From Spirodela intermedia (taxonomy: Eukaryota; Streptophyta; Magnoliopsida; Alismatales; Araceae), in the NCBI GenBank assembly GCA_902729315.2, contig LR746278.1, positions 879,001-943,000 on the forward strand: a stretch of DNA of 64,000 bases, read 5' to 3'. A model generated the notes under the pieces. That model was not told where the DNA came from. It ran no database searches and saw only the letters and a program-made list of their open reading frames with translations. Each line of letters begins with the position of its first letter. Position 1 is the stretch's first letter. Shown in pieces: positions 24,414-37,718 of this stretch. Position numbers and translations under genes: made by a program.

Positions 24414-27400
24414 TTACTTGGATGTCAAGCTTCTATCGAAAATGGGATTCTCTCTGACTTCCCTCGCTGAGGGCCTTCTGACTGGATCTGGGTCCATCAT
24501 TGACTGAAGAAGAACTGAAATGGTTAGAAATAGAAATAATTTCCACCATTGAATCATATTTTTCCTCCTTTTTAGGAAACAGTCAACTCTTCTAGGCAGC
24601 AAGATGTGAGAGAATTTTCTTACTACCTTTATAAGGTTCTGAAACTCCATGGAAATCCCAGGTAGCAACGGGATCTTCCCCTCCCTGAGGTTGGAGAACT
24701 GGGGACCTGATTCGGGTAATGGCAGGCCTCTCACAAGCTCGTAGGTGGCAATGCCCAGGGAGAACACGTCGACCTTGTCAAGATACTCATACTGGTCGTT
24801 GATGATCTCCTGAGGCATGTACCTTGAATCACCTTCTTCGATTGGCAAGCTTCGATCAATCAGGGTTGCACAGCCGAAGTCTCCAAGCTTATATACACCA
24901 TTTTTAACATATATGTTGTCGGGCTTTACATCCAGGTGAGCTATCCCACGTTCATGCATAAACTGTAATGCTTTAGCTACCTATGAAGATCTTTGTTGCG
25001 ATATATCAGAATATAATTTAGTAAAGCATGTGCACATAACATGGATAGTGCTTGGTAGTTATTGAATTTGCTTGGATTATAATTTCATAAACTTAGCAAA
25101 TATGAAATTACTTGATAAGAATAAGCATTGAACAGTTGAATATTCTGTCAGAAAATAGAGCTAACAAGAACGAGTTTTTTTTTATAAAAAATATTAATAA
25201 TAATAATTTTTGGCGTCTTCTTAAATATGATTAAGTGAAGAAAAAACAGACGGATTCCTACCAAATATTATTCAACCAGAGCATAGATAATGCAAGATAG
25301 TAGAACAACCTCCTACACAAAAAATCACCACCCGCTCATTTAACAAGTCAGAGGTCCCCAAGAAGAAATAGAAAAATATTCATTTGATGAACACTGGGAT
25401 TACACCATCTTATATATATAAAAAAAATGATTCAATCTTTACCATGGAAATGAATCATTTTGTTTATAATGTTTGTGACCCCTGGGTATGTATATAAAAC
25501 CACTAAACTTTGTCAAAAATATCTGCAGATTAAAGGAAATCACTAAATATAAGAACGTTTCAAAGTTAGCGAAATCAATAACTCATTTGATGGAGACGTA
25601 ATCAAGATAGTAGCATCAGCCCCGAATTAATATACACATTTTACAAGATCCTGATGCCAGAATAGAGAGCAATTTCACAAGGTGATAGTACAGTAACCTG
25701 ATATAGGGCCTCTAGGACTTCCCCTACGGTGGGTACAAGCGATCTGTTGATGCACAGGCAGCGATCACAAAGCTCCATCTGAATATAGAGCTGCTCATTT
25801 TCAAACCATGAAGAATAGTACCCGACAATGTTTTCGTGAGGTCCTGAATGCGATGTGCTTCTGGCATTAGTCAACGCCCATAAGATAGAACAAAAGGTCA
25901 GCAAGCAAAGTCCTCATTACTAAACATACCCAGCGCAGCTAGTGCTTGAACTTCCATTAAAGCTTGTCTCCTGCAAGTAAAACGGAGCAATGATAACTAT
26001 TAATAGTGACGTGAATACAAATAACTGAGATATATTATACCAACAACCTATTAGTATCTTGCCGCAGCTGCCTGATACTCTGCTTCACTGCATACATGCA
26101 CCCATCAATTCTTTTAACAACTTTGAATACACGGCTGAAGTTACCGCAGCCAATTTGCTGAAAGAAGAGCAGGTCTAAAGTTAAGCATTATTGCAGACCG
26201 CGAGAAATCAGCCATAGTTGAAGAGAGAGAAGAACCTCAATCTCATGGAAATCAGCACGGTAGCGTGAGGTGCTATGTCCTAAAGTTAACTGGGAGCAAT
26301 GCCCTGCAGATTGTCCAAATATTATTCAGTTTCCAGATGGTACATGATATAAAAAATGGTATCAAAGTACATCAAAGTGCAACAGTCTGATCTGCATTTT
26401 CTTCAGAAATCAGGATTTATAGACCCTAATATTCGAATTAAAATAAATGGCATATATCATAGGAAGAGGAAGGGCAATTGACTGAAAAAACTTGACAGTG
26501 TTCATACCAGAATTCTTTGATCTTTTATCTCCAAAAATATCCATATCCATTACTGCAGTGTCTTTCGAGTATGGGTTCTTGATGCATGGGGGAGGCATGA
26601 CTCTACATCGCAGAGCAACAGCACTCTGTGGGACATAATTGCGTTTCTTACGTGAACTACCCGCTGGATTGCTCTCATTCCGTTGGTCTTCCGAAATACA
26701 TTGATGATCGGACAGGCTAACGCAAGGGGTGCTAGCCACAGAAACATCTGTAGAACAAGGATTTGAGGTTACACAGGATTAGAAACGTTATAGCAAACAG
26801 GACAAGAAAGGAAGAAAATGGAGAAGGAAAAAACGAAAAACGAACAGGAAGACGAAACGATACGGAGGCAAGATACACCAAGATGAATGCTTTCCTCCAT
26901 TCTAGGGACGTGACCCAGTTCAAAGAACAGTACGGAAATGACATCCACGCAATGGATCTGTAGCTTTACTGGTACCTTGTTTATGCCTTCTGTTCCTCGA
27001 ATTAGTGGACTTCTCCGGGGACTTTGGGCAGGTCATGTTTTCCTGCTAGCAAAAAGAAACACAGCTAAGCTGAACCTTGCCCAAAGCGAGGTAGTCGAGA
27101 CGAAGGATGAAAACAAGTTTCATTCGCGAACTGATGAACCTTGTTCATTTCGAAGTTGTTGGGGATCTGCGGTCCTTCTGGAGTAATGTAATCGGGAGTA
27201 CTACAGCAAGAAGACAAATCAAGCATTAGATATCAAATAGGAAGGACACAAAGGTGACCGAGCACCAAAGAGGAGGCACGCAGTGGAACAGTACCAGAAG
27301 AAATCCTGGCTAAGTATGCAATCCATCTCATCTCCTTCACTCTCATCGGGATCATCCAGCTCCTCCTCGCCCTCTAGACGCCTCTGAAACCAGGACGGGG

Positions 27401-27548
27401 TAGAAGCGAAGGCAACAGAGTTTTGCCGCAGCGTGAGCAACGAGACCTGCTTGAGCTGGGAACGGCCAGCCGCCACCCCCGTCCTCTCCGACCCCCTTCG
27501 CATCCCCTTCCCCACCATCCTCCCCCTCGCGGTCTTCCTCTTCGTCAT
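24414..27548 (-). CDS. WEE1: WEE1 cell-cycle checkpoint kinase
   Basis: Ten exons: 27548-27295, 27200-27140, 27042-26976, 26747-26508, 26303-26236, 26157-26048, 25970-25930, 25843-25698, 24980-24627, 24503-24414, encoding about 476 residues. The N-terminal half is divergent and basic. The kinase domain begins RYRADFHEIEQIGCGNFSRV (glycine loop) with lysine in YAVKQS. It contains HENIVGYYSSWFENEQLYIQ, the Wee1-specific catalytic loop GIAHLDVKPDNIYVKNG, DFGCAT, EGDSRYMPQEI and the ending MDPDPVRRPSAREVRENPIF. These are hallmark plant WEE1 motifs. WEE1 phosphorylates the inhibitory tyrosine of cyclin-dependent kinases; in plants it acts mainly after replication stress in the nucleus. The start at 27548 (MTKRKTARGR) resembles other plant WEE1 proteins. 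A broken PPR copy lies head-to-head about 190 bp upstream. Confidence 0.93.
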
Positions 27549-27734
27549 GGGGTGTGGATTTCGAATCGTTCTGATCGCGACCCTGCCATTAATGGCGAGA
27601 GTTCAAATATAGCACACTGACCAGAGTCTTGGCGGGAGAAATTAGGGCTCCTAGTCTTGTTCCCGCTTTGGTCGACAGGAAACTAGATTAAAAGAATAAC
27701 CTGGTATTACGAAAAATACAGTATTTTCATGAGG

Positions 27735-28500
27735 ACTGATGCAGAAAATATCTCGAGAGACTGAAATACCCCCTCCGCCACCGATTCGCCGCCGCCGAGG
27801 TCACGTCGGAAGAGGAAGAGGTCTCCGTGCTGCCACTCGTTCGCCGCCGCTGGCTCTCCCGAGGAAGCCATTGTTTCCCTCCTACCTCAACAGCCCCGGC
27901 GATCTTCCTGCGAATGCCAAGATCCTCAGGACATTCGAGAATGAAGGTCCTGTATGGCGTCCCAGATTCCGGCAGCCATGGTATCCTTCTTGTAGGGTCC
28001 GAGAATGAAGGTGATGTTAGAAGCGGCAGGGAGGTCTTCGACGAGATGATGGTTCGCGCCGCCATTTTGGCTGCAGGCTGGTGAAGTCAGGTGGCTCTGG
28101 TCGGATCGACGAGATGATCCGGCAGATGAAGAAGATGAAGGGCCTCTGCTACTCTGGTGTGAAATTCCTCACGAATGCTCTCGAAGAGTTGCTCAAGGTC
28201 AGTGATTATCGAGCCTCCTCAGCCATCTGGGTGATGTTGGCCTGAATGCTGTACCCAGGCGCTGCCATAACACCATTATTCCCTCCTCTGCTGAGTCAAC
28301 CAGATTGACGAAGCTTGCGGGCAGATGGACGAGATGGTGAGCTATGTAGTACTCCCAGTTGCAAAAATGTACGGCACTTTCTTGCAGTTCTTGCACAGAA
28401 CTAGGAAGCTGAAGGATGCGGCTACCATATTCATGGAGATGGTGAAGAATGAGTTCTGACCCACTTCAGCAACTGTGCATAGGCTCTAGGAATCTTTCGG
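27735..28500 (+). pseudogene. Pentatricopeptide-repeat (PPR) protein pseudogene
   Basis: Successive frames carry PPR-like text: GREVFDEMM, then SGRIDEMIRQMKKMKG and VKFLTNALEELLK, then MYGTFLQFLHRT and KLKDAATIFMEMVKNEF. They are separated by a frameshift near 28075 and stop codons near 28245, 28459 and 28485. No single frame spans the copy, so it cannot make a full protein. It begins about 190 bp from the divergent WEE1 start codon. The parent gene is not identified. Confidence 0.55.
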
Positions 28501-30299
28501 ATGTAGGGGGGGACATAGAAACGGCAATTAGAATCTGGAAGCCTTGAAATTTTTATGAATTGATTCCTAGTTTTTATAAGAGTCTTATAATAAATTTAAT
28601 TCTTATTTTATACTTTCTTATTGCTCCCTTGGATTGATTTAATTAAGATATTAAGGGAGAAAATAAGATATTGATTGATTTAATTAAGAAAAGATTTTTA
28701 TAGTGGTTCGGCTAAATTTATTTTTACAAAAGTCAACTTCTAAGGTTGCAACCTCGGTTCCACTATTCTAATCCTTGTAATAAATTTAATTTTCTTAGGA
28801 TCAAGAACTCCTCATACAACCTAAGTTATTTGAGTTTATATTGACAAACTAGAACCTTATATTCTAATTGTCCAAAGTAAATCTTGTTACAAACACACCA
28901 CATGTGACTTAACATTCAATCACCTTTAACCCATTAGTAATAATAGATAAGAACAACTCAAATAGCTTTTACTAGCACTTTCAATAAAAGATGGAGACAT
29001 TATGATTTATCAAAATATTGAGTTGAATATGATGATGGAAGGAAGAGCCAGTTGAAATCTTTCTTTAAATGAGTTGATTTCAACCTTGGATCCCTTGGGG
29101 TGTTTCAAGGAGGCAAAGGAGAAAGGTCAAAATGTAGTCATCCTTCTCTAATTTCTGTTTTGATTCTGGATTCCCTAATTAGGACGAAATGTACCGTTTT
29201 ATTTTCTCCCCAAATGGGTCAAATTGTCCCCTACAATGGCTACTTTTGACATGAGCTGCTTTTCCTTTAACCTTTAACAAGCCATGCTTGTAACCAATAT
29301 ATCAAAAAGATTTTTCAAAGATCTTGTAGAAATCATATAAAATCAAAAGTTTAGCATATTTATAATCTTTTTGATCTACTGATTTTCTTCGCATTTCAGC
29401 TTCCAATGAGTACTTGTAATCTTACCACAAAGAGGATGATATTATTTTATAAAATTACGACAAGATAAATATTTTTTTTGCTAATTCATAAAAAATTAGA
29501 ACTCAATAACAAGTTTAATGGAAATGGTGTAAGTATATCTTCGATATGTCAATTTTTCTTTAAGTTCTTGCTTTAAATTTCATTATTTTTTATTAAGATG
29601 ATTTTACCTAGATAACCTTTCATATTATCAAAATATTTTTGAGTTCTTAAAATTTAATGGAAACAAGTTCTAGTGTGACTATTCCTAGGCTCATAAGCAA
29701 CCTCTCAAAATTGGGAGATTTTTGTGATTAGATTATTATAAAGTGGAAGTTCTCCTAGAGAAATACTAAGTGATGAGTAATATTTTAAATGTTGTACCGT
29801 TGCTTAGGTGGTTTCTCATCCTCTGAAATGCATTGGAAAGTAGATACAATCAATGCAAAGTTTTTCATAATAATTTTTGAATGATAAGATTCCAAATTGG
29901 TGATTGATCTTAAAAGAAAATTAATTTAAATTTAATCATCCTTTTGAAAATTTTCTATGCTCTATTGTTGATTGAATGTAGTTTTCCTGAGCCAAATGTT
30001 TTTGAAGATTTGGAGGCTTTGAAGGCTCGGAGAAGTTATTTCCCGCCATTGTAGAAACACCTTCAAGCTTTAAAAAAAATCATGGTAAAGGAGATCCCCT
30101 TATATTTAGTTGGATATCAACAATCATATATCTAGATGGTTGTTACTAATTACACTCAGAGTACTTGAATGGTTGGCTAATAATTAACGTATATTTATGT
30201 TATAAAGTATTGTTTGCCACATTGATTGTTGATTTCATAATTATTTTTAGTTTTTTAAGGTAGTCTTGAATGAAATATTAGTTTGCTCCATTAGATACA

Positions 30300-30455
30300 A
30301 CTAGTGGACCTATTGGAATAAAGCTTGATATCTATAGAGACCCATGGCTAGACGAGCCATCCCTCATCTATTCTCCATCCCTAAAAAATCTTCTTAAAAA
30401 ACCAGGTGGATTCAAAGATCAATTGATGTACCTTCCTTTTAAAAATAGATAATCT
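30300..30455 (+). mobile_element. LINE (non-LTR retrotransposon) remnant
   Basis: One frame reads GPIGIKLDIYRDPWLDEPSL and continues to a stop. This resembles the segment after reverse transcriptase in plant LINEs, where I(D/N)IWxDPWL is conserved. Flanking sequence is riddled with stops and no poly-A end or target-site duplication was identified. Confidence 0.4.
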
Positions 30456-32198
30456 TAGAAAGCTCACTATAAATTGTCACTTTCTAAGATCACCTACCAT
30501 CGAAACTCTTACTAATGATGTAAACACCAAGCTCTATTGAATCAAGGATGCTTACTCCAACTAGGTTAACCAACTATTTGAGACATTAGAAAGTAGGGAA
30601 GTAGATTGTCTACCTTAAATTATGAGAATTAATATTTTCCCTTGTTTATGGAGTCATTCTTAGTTTATGGATTATTTTCTTGACTAGAGGATTTTTATTG
30701 AAACACAAAAAGAGAATACTCCCTTCGATGTCCAAACACTCCATTTACCTTTATAATTATTTATAAAAATGTGTGAAATATTCTAATATGATAAATTTTT
30801 GCATATTTATTCTATTTTTCTAATAAATAACATCATGATGAACTACTTCGAGATTGACCCTAATTTTTATTTGCTCTTTTCTAACTAAAGAACATTGACA
30901 AACTTGAATTGGTTTTTCCTTTCAAGGGTTTGATGAAATAGAGCCTCTAGTCTAGATAAAAACTCTAGCTTATAACTCATCTTCATAATTTATTTAAGTT
31001 ATGTTGTATTCACAAGATGCTTTTGAGGATGAAGGAATTAATGTGAAGAATTAAGTTTTCTTAGATAGATGTAGATATGGAGGATTGAAAAAGTTATGTT
31101 CTTGATTGGTGATATATATTGATTCATCCTTTGTTAAGTTCTATTTTGTTTGCTTAATTATTGTGATAAGTCTTCATTATTATGAGTTAATAATTAATTA
31201 ATAATATAATGTTAGTCTTAACTTATGATAAATATACTTATATTTATATTAAAATATAAAAAATACTTTTTAATTAGTTAATATATATTTTGATAAATTA
31301 TATAAATTTATATAATTTTTATAATTGTATTTTTGAGATAAATAAATAAATAAAATAAAAAAGGAGAAAACTCACTATCTAATTGGGCACGCAAGTAAGT
31401 CGAAAGCACAATCAAATAGAGTCACAAGTAAGGGCTCGAGCGATTTAAGATAGACCAATATAAGACATCAGTAATCAACTAGACATGCGATAAGGAGTGG
31501 TCATACACACATGAGAAGGAGACATATTGATTACTAAATCTCGTATTATTATATATCTATCTCAAAACTTGGCATATAATTGATGTGAGACTAAATGGTA
31601 GTCACAACCTCCCTAGAAGATTTTATAATTTTAGTACTTAAAATACTCATTATTTATTAAAAAAAGATATTATTATGACATCATTTTATAAAAGTATTTG
31701 TGTACTTATTTTACTATCTCTTATGTATACGGGTGACCAACAAGGGTTTAAATCTTATCAAAGCTAAAACTTATATTTTTATTTGATTAAATTAATAATT
31801 TTCTTGTAGATTTCTAGTGAATGATTAAGTTGTCATAATTACTTCATTATTGACTAAAATCTCATCAACATGATTCATAAAGTCTGTTACTAAATTTGTT
31901 AAATAATTTTAGATAAAAAGATCGTGAATCTATTGAATAAATTATCTTCAATTGATTGTTGAATAAGTAATCGTCAGAAAGAAGATGATATGTCTAAAGA
32001 CGAGTCACCACCTCTTAATAACATATCAAAATCAATGAAGTTCTCTAAGACATACCCCACTTTAATTCTGCTCATTTCTATTGAGTGACAATCATTGAAG
32101 AGTTATAACGTCATTATTTTTCTGTTCTATCAAGTGACAGATACTAGAGATGACTTAACAACTTATTTTATTGATTTTTAGATTTCACATGAAGATCT

Positions 32199-32530
32199 AA
32201 AGATTGTCTATGTCATTTTTTTCCAATAAACATATTTGAGATTGTAGACATTACATAGTAATCTTCTTGAATACTCAAGATTTTGATGTATTATTAATAC
32301 ATCACCACGGCGATGTTGAAACTTTGTTTTCTTATTTTTAACTAATTTAACTTTCACTATCATTTTTTTAACTTTAAAAGGAGATTCAACAAATTCTTAG
32401 ATTGTCTATGTCTAAAGAGAGCCTTTGAGGTTATGAACATCACACAATAATCATCTCAAATATACAAAATTCTAACAATCACTATCACAAGGCCGAAATA
32501 CTGACTTTTTTGTTTTCAACTTAAATTTTA
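32199..32530. repeat. Divergent tandem duplication, period about 198 bp
   Basis: The 14-mer beginning AGATTGTCTATG recurs at 32201 and 32399. It is followed in both copies by similar text on tracking down (ATTACATAGTAATC versus ATCACACAATAATC; GAAACTTTGTTTTC versus GAAATACTGACTTT). Copies are clearly diverged. Confidence 0.4.
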
Positions 32531-33011
32531 TTTTATTTAATAATACTTTATGTGATTTCAAGTTTTTCAATTATTCTTAGTCTAAAATTCATAAAAAAAT
32601 AATATTCTTTGTGAAAAATTCTAAAACATTACTCGATAGTATTTACATCCTTATGATCGACCTAAAAAATTGTCATTATTTTTAGAAATTTTATTGAATT
32701 ATAATTAATATATTTATTTAAAAATACTTCTAAATATCTAAAAATTAGTATTTTATAGTTTTATAAATTTTAAATTTACGTGATTTATTATAGAATGAAT
32801 AAGTCATATCACTTTGCTTAATGTATTTAAGTAGGGTATAATTTAGGTCAACCACTTATTCTTTGATTTGACTTGACTAATATTTCTTTGATTTGATTGA
32901 GAACTTTTAGAATTCCAACATGTCCTCCTTTGCCTTACCCTTATTTGTCAATCGTGTTGGCCTTGAGTCATAGATATAAATATATAAACATATATTTAAC
33001 TAGAGAAAAAC

Positions 33012-33013
<2 letters not shown>

Positions 33014-33046
<33 letters not shown>
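33014..33046. repeat. (GA)n microsatellite
   Basis: About 16 uninterrupted GA units in the gene desert. Confidence 0.95.
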
Positions 33047-33048
<2 letters not shown>

Positions 33049-33759
33049 CTTGTCATTCATAGGGGGAAAAACATAATATGATTTAATTTACATTAGATAA
33101 TTATTTTATTAAATAGTAAATTAAGAAAATTTTATCAAAAGCGATAAGGTAATTTTTTCAAGCATTTTAAATGATATAAGATGCATAAGCAAAATTGTTG
33201 AAAAAGAACATTATTACTATGATGTTTTAGATAAATTCAAATATCTATTTTATAATTATTATTTTATAGGCATATTTATAATAATTATTCAAAGGTCACC
33301 TAATTTTTTATTTACCAAACATAGACAACCATGTTTCATGATTTCCAAATGTTGCTTTTATTCCCACCTACTTTATATGCAATATTTCCTTGTGCATTTC
33401 AAAGCTCTATATACATATGCACAAACACATACGTTTACATTCATACTTGTCATGTGCGATATTTTTCTTAGTCACTCATAAGTAATCTCTCTCCTTAGTG
33501 TCACTCTTATCTTGATTAGTACCAAGATGTTGGTCAAGATACTCAAAGGTTTCTAACTTTGGTTATTTCTGTATTTATCCATGAAAATATGTTTAGTACT
33601 AGGAGTTCACTTGTAAAATTATACATGATTATTCTCATATTGTTCATGATCATGCAAACATTCCACCTTACAACTTTCAATTGAAAATTTTGCCTTAATT
33701 AAATATTGACAAAAATATTGAATATATTGGTCAAAGAAAATCTTAAACCCCACAAATCA

Positions 33760-33850
33760 TTTAAACTTAGATGTCAAGACTGATGGTAGCTATGTCATTA
33801 AGGTAGGATATTTTTTAGAGGATTTTTCCCAACATCGAAGGATGTAAGAC
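33760..33850 (+). mobile_element. Possible second LINE remnant
   Basis: A short frame reads LDVKTDGSYVIKVGYFLEDF, simil to the DGxxxVKSAY segment of the LINE zinc-binding region. The match is brief and unsupported by flanks. Confidence 0.25.
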
Positions 33851-34630
33851 AATCATTCATTACTTGGAATGCTTCAAATTTTCTACTTTCCAAATCAATC
33901 TTGAGAAATGAGCATCATATGAAGAATATTCAAAAGAAGCTATGGAAGATTATCTTCACAATTTTCATGATCATGCAAACATTACGAGGGTATGAAGGAG
34001 TTGTCTACAACACTAAACAATAAGAATAACTATCAATATATAAAATATTAAACTATTTATGAGTAATGAAAATTCAAATCAAGCTCAATCAGGCAAGTAG
34101 GACAACTTTAGCATCTGAGAAACACGTGAACCCTAATTTTGGTTGTATATCAACTGATTTGAGATTCACAACTTTCTCGGGGATATCGCTCTTTAAGTTG
34201 CATCCTCGAGTGAATCATGGATCAAATTTATTGAAAGATGTAACCGTTACGGATATTCTTTTTCTAGACAATATGTTAAAACATTTTTTTTTACTTTCAC
34301 CTCTTGTGCCTCTCATGTACTTTTAGTACCTTCAAAATAATAATAAATATAAATTAATTAATTAAAAAAAATCCCCTATTTAAAAGCTTGAATGGACTAT
34401 TCCAAGTGCTTAAACCTTATTTATAAAGTTTCTTGACGGGGAGGAAGAAATGACCCTTCTCTCTCTCCCTCTCTCTCCACGGCGACCTGAATTATCCCCT
34501 CTGCACGCAGTGAAAAACGATTTGTTCAGGGGCCAGCCTCGTTTTCACCTTTCACCACAACCAAACAAGGCCCCCCAACGTACGCGTGGTAGAGTCCAGC
34601 TGGTAAAGTGTCTGTGCTCCCCCTCCTCCT

Positions 34631-34640
34631 TACACGTGTA
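34631..34640. promoter_or_regulatory. ABRE/G-box-like palindrome upstream of MFT
   Basis: The palindrome TACACGTGTA contains the ACGTG core bound by bZIP abscisic-acid response factors. It lies about 157 bp before the MFT start codon. MFT genes are known abscisic-acid-responsive seed genes; function of this copy is inferred. Confidence 0.45.
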
Positions 34641-34796
34641 GGTTGCACCTGGTGGCATGGTTCCCGCATGTTACCCCCCCGGCCCCCCGGGCTTCTCTAA
34701 AAAAACCCCTCCCCTCTCCTCCGACTGTAAACCCTAGAGATTCCCTCCTCTCTCTCTCTCTTTCTCTCTCTCTCCGGGCTTCTCCCGCAAGAGGTC

Positions 34797-35835
34797 ATGT
34801 CGACCTTCGTAGACCCGTTGGTAGTGGGGAGGGTGATCGGAGAAGTGGTGGACATGTTCGTGCCGTCCGTCAGCGTCTCCGTCCGCTACGGGGCCAAGCA
34901 TGTGAACAACGGCTGCGATGTGAAGCCTTCCATGGCCGTCGATCCCCCCACGATTGCCATCTCCGGAAACCATAATCAGCTGTTCACTCTGGTGAGCTCC
35001 TCCCCCTCCCCCTTACTTTCGCTGTCTGAGTAACCGCTGGGGCTTGATCTGGTTCCTGGTTTTCTGGTGGGCACAGGTGATGACCGACCCGGATGCTCCA
35101 AGCCCAAGTGACCCTACCATGAGAGAGTGGATTCACTGGTAGGAGATACTCAAACAATTGTAGTCCTCTCGATTCCGATTCCATTGTGATTCCATTGACT
35201 GGGTTCTCTTCTCTGGTTTCCATTGATCTAATAGGATCGTGGTGGACATCCCCGGTGGAACAGACCCCTCTCGTGGTGAGAAACCCCCTTCTTCTCTCTC
35301 CTGTTCTTTCTCAACGATGATGCCTAGAAAGCTTTCTCTCGTCTTCCGAAGAAGATCTGATCCATTCGCCCAGAACAAGATCCATTATTTCCTACTTCCT
35401 CACTCCTTGGGACGAGATCCCATGGCAGTCGTCGTCGTCGTCATCATCATTGTCTTCTCCTTCTCCCTTCTCTTCCTCTGTCTGGAGGAGATGATGATTT
35501 GGAGCTGTAGGAAACTATGCATGGCCCTTGCATGCACTGGCGCAGTGCCTGGCTGGGAGAAAAATGACGGGAATGACCCTCAAGTGTCTTGACAGGCGTT
35601 TTCTGTTTTCTCAGGGAGGGAGGTGCTGCCGTATATGGCGCCTCGCCCGCCCGTGGGAATCCACCGCTACGTCTTCGTTCTCTTCAAGCAGATGGGCGTA
35701 TTTCCGCCGGTGCCGCCGCCGGCGCCGCGCTCCAACTTCAGTACCCGCGGCTTCGCCGCCCAGTTCGCCCTCGGCCTGCCGGTGGCGACTGTGTACTTCA
35801 ACGCCCAGAAGGAGCCGGCCAGCCGCAAGCGCTGA
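34797..35835 (+). CDS. MFT: MOTHER OF FT AND TFL1-like PEBP protein
   Basis: Four exons, 34797-34991, 35077-35138, 35235-35275 and 35615-35835, encode 172 residues, the usual MFT length, with the four-exon structure of plant PEBP genes. Motifs are [20 protein letters not shown] at the start, [17 protein letters not shown], the ligand-pocket DPDAP and GIHRY motifs, and [20 protein letters not shown] at the end. The position that is Tyr in FT and His in TFL1 is Trp here (REWIHW), the MFT hallmark. MFT proteins regulate seed dormancy and germination downstream of abscisic acid and gibberellin. The external loop is unusually proline-rich ([13 protein letters not shown]). The gene is GC-rich in contrast to the AT-rich desert upstream. 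Confidence 0.93.
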
Positions 35836-37536
35836 GCAGAAGCCACCGCCGCCACCACCGTTGCCGCCGGCGTCAGCCCACATGGTTCTACTTGATGGGG
35901 GTGTCTTCTGATTGTAGGGTTGAAGCTTCATGGGTGGGTTCTGGTTGGGGGAGGGGGAGGGGGTGGAGAAGGGTAATTTATCAATAAATGGAGATGTGTG
36001 TGCCTACACATGTCAACAGATTATCCATGATATCAATAAATTTTCTATCTATGTTGGCTTATTAGAATCATTTTGGCGTGCCAAGCGTTACTCATCCTTC
36101 GCATGTCCACAGTCAAGGAATTTCATGGGCCCACTTATCAATGAGTTCAATTATTTGCTAGAATTTTCAATTTATGATTGAAGAAATCAGAAGAATGAGG
36201 TACCCATATAAGACATAATTTTCTCTAAAAAGTGTAAAACTTGTCCTAGTAATTTCCTTATTTAAAAAATTGGTCGAGATATAGTAATTTTGATTAGTCT
36301 TTACGTACATTATTATAGTATATTGGCCTCTAATCGGAATGGGAGGCCCTTGAGATATAGGGTCAGAGTTTCTTGCTATGTATGCCACATTACTATGGTA
36401 TGGAAAAGGCCCCTCCGTTTGTTTTAGCTACTTATCCTATGGTCTCCTTGCCAAAACCGGCAACGACAAAGGAACCAACTTGCAATTATGTAATAATTAA
36501 TGATACATGACACAATTATTTACAAGAAAATTATTTTAGGTAGTTTCATACATAGTTGTTAACATGCATCAACCAAGAATTGTTGATTTTTATGACATTA
36601 TTGCAAGATAGGGCAAACATCTTTCATCCGATGGTTTCATAAATCATAATTTATAAATTCACTAAATCAACATTACCCTTATCATTTTCTCTCATTGGAT
36701 TCATGCATTGATAGTTTGATCATGTATTCGCCCTCCTTTTATGCATGGAGAGTCTAACTTGATAGTGATCTTACCAACTACATTTGAGAGATAGGACTCT
36801 TAACAATCTAAGAAAAAAGGCTCGCATTTTATGGCTCTTGCAAATTAGTACGAGAATTATGTCTGACATAGCTACCAATCAGTTTCAAATAGTGACAAAT
36901 ATGGATAGTGCGATTTAAATATAATGTTTTAGCACATAATTATGTGTTAATCCCCAAAGTTGGTGACAACTATTGATTTAGGAACCAAATCAAAGAAGAG
37001 GGTAGCATTTGAGGGGTTGTGCCATTTACACAATTGAGTGGTGATTAATGAATTGAATATGGGAGATTGTGATATTATTTTCTTTCATCCTTTGACAAAC
37101 GATGGGCAATAAGGTTTTGATAATAGAAACATCCCAATGAATAAAGTGGAAGAGGTGGGTCTCTTTATTTCTTGTTATCTCCCAACCATTTTCATGAAGC
37201 AAAAAATTAGCCCATACCTTGGAAGGTGTCCATAGATTTATTCAGGATTTGAGTAGTTATTCTATAGGTGGACACTCAAAATATCTCTTAGGTGGGGAGA
37301 ACATCACTCACCATTCAGCCCACTTACGATGGCAGTGATTGCTCTCTATTTATAACTCAAGGTTAGGGCAACCACTTAGGGACAAAAGACATAATTGTCC
37401 CCAAGTCCAATTCTACTATAGGGAAGTGCCCCCACTGGACCTAGATCTGCATATCCGCCCTTAATGACCATTATCCACAAATCCCAACAAAATCATGTTT
37501 CTACCTCTCGATTTTTGATGTTACCACCCTTTTGTG

Positions 37537-37539
<3 letters not shown>

Positions 37540-37579
<40 letters not shown>

Positions 37580-37652
37580 AGAGGGGGGGAGAGAGAGGGG
37601 AAGAGAGAGAGAGAGTATGAGGGAGGGAAGGAGGGAGAGAGAAAGAGAGAGG

Positions 37653-37713
<61 letters not shown>

Positions 37714-37718
37714 AGAGA
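37540..37718. repeat. Interrupted GA microsatellite
   Basis: About 180 bp of GA with GGGA and GAAA interruptions. Confidence 0.95.

Larger units (their letters stand above)
28501..34440. other. AT-rich gene desert with decayed repeats
   Basis: About 6 kb with no open frame of gene quality. Short LINE-like relics, a divergent 198-bp tandem duplication and a GA microsatellite are listed separately. The rest shows no recognisable feature. Confidence 0.6.

Noticed and set aside
35528-35987. Several overlapping ORFs on both strands over the last MFT exon
   Set aside because: They are GC-rich shadows of the real MFT exon 35615-35835.
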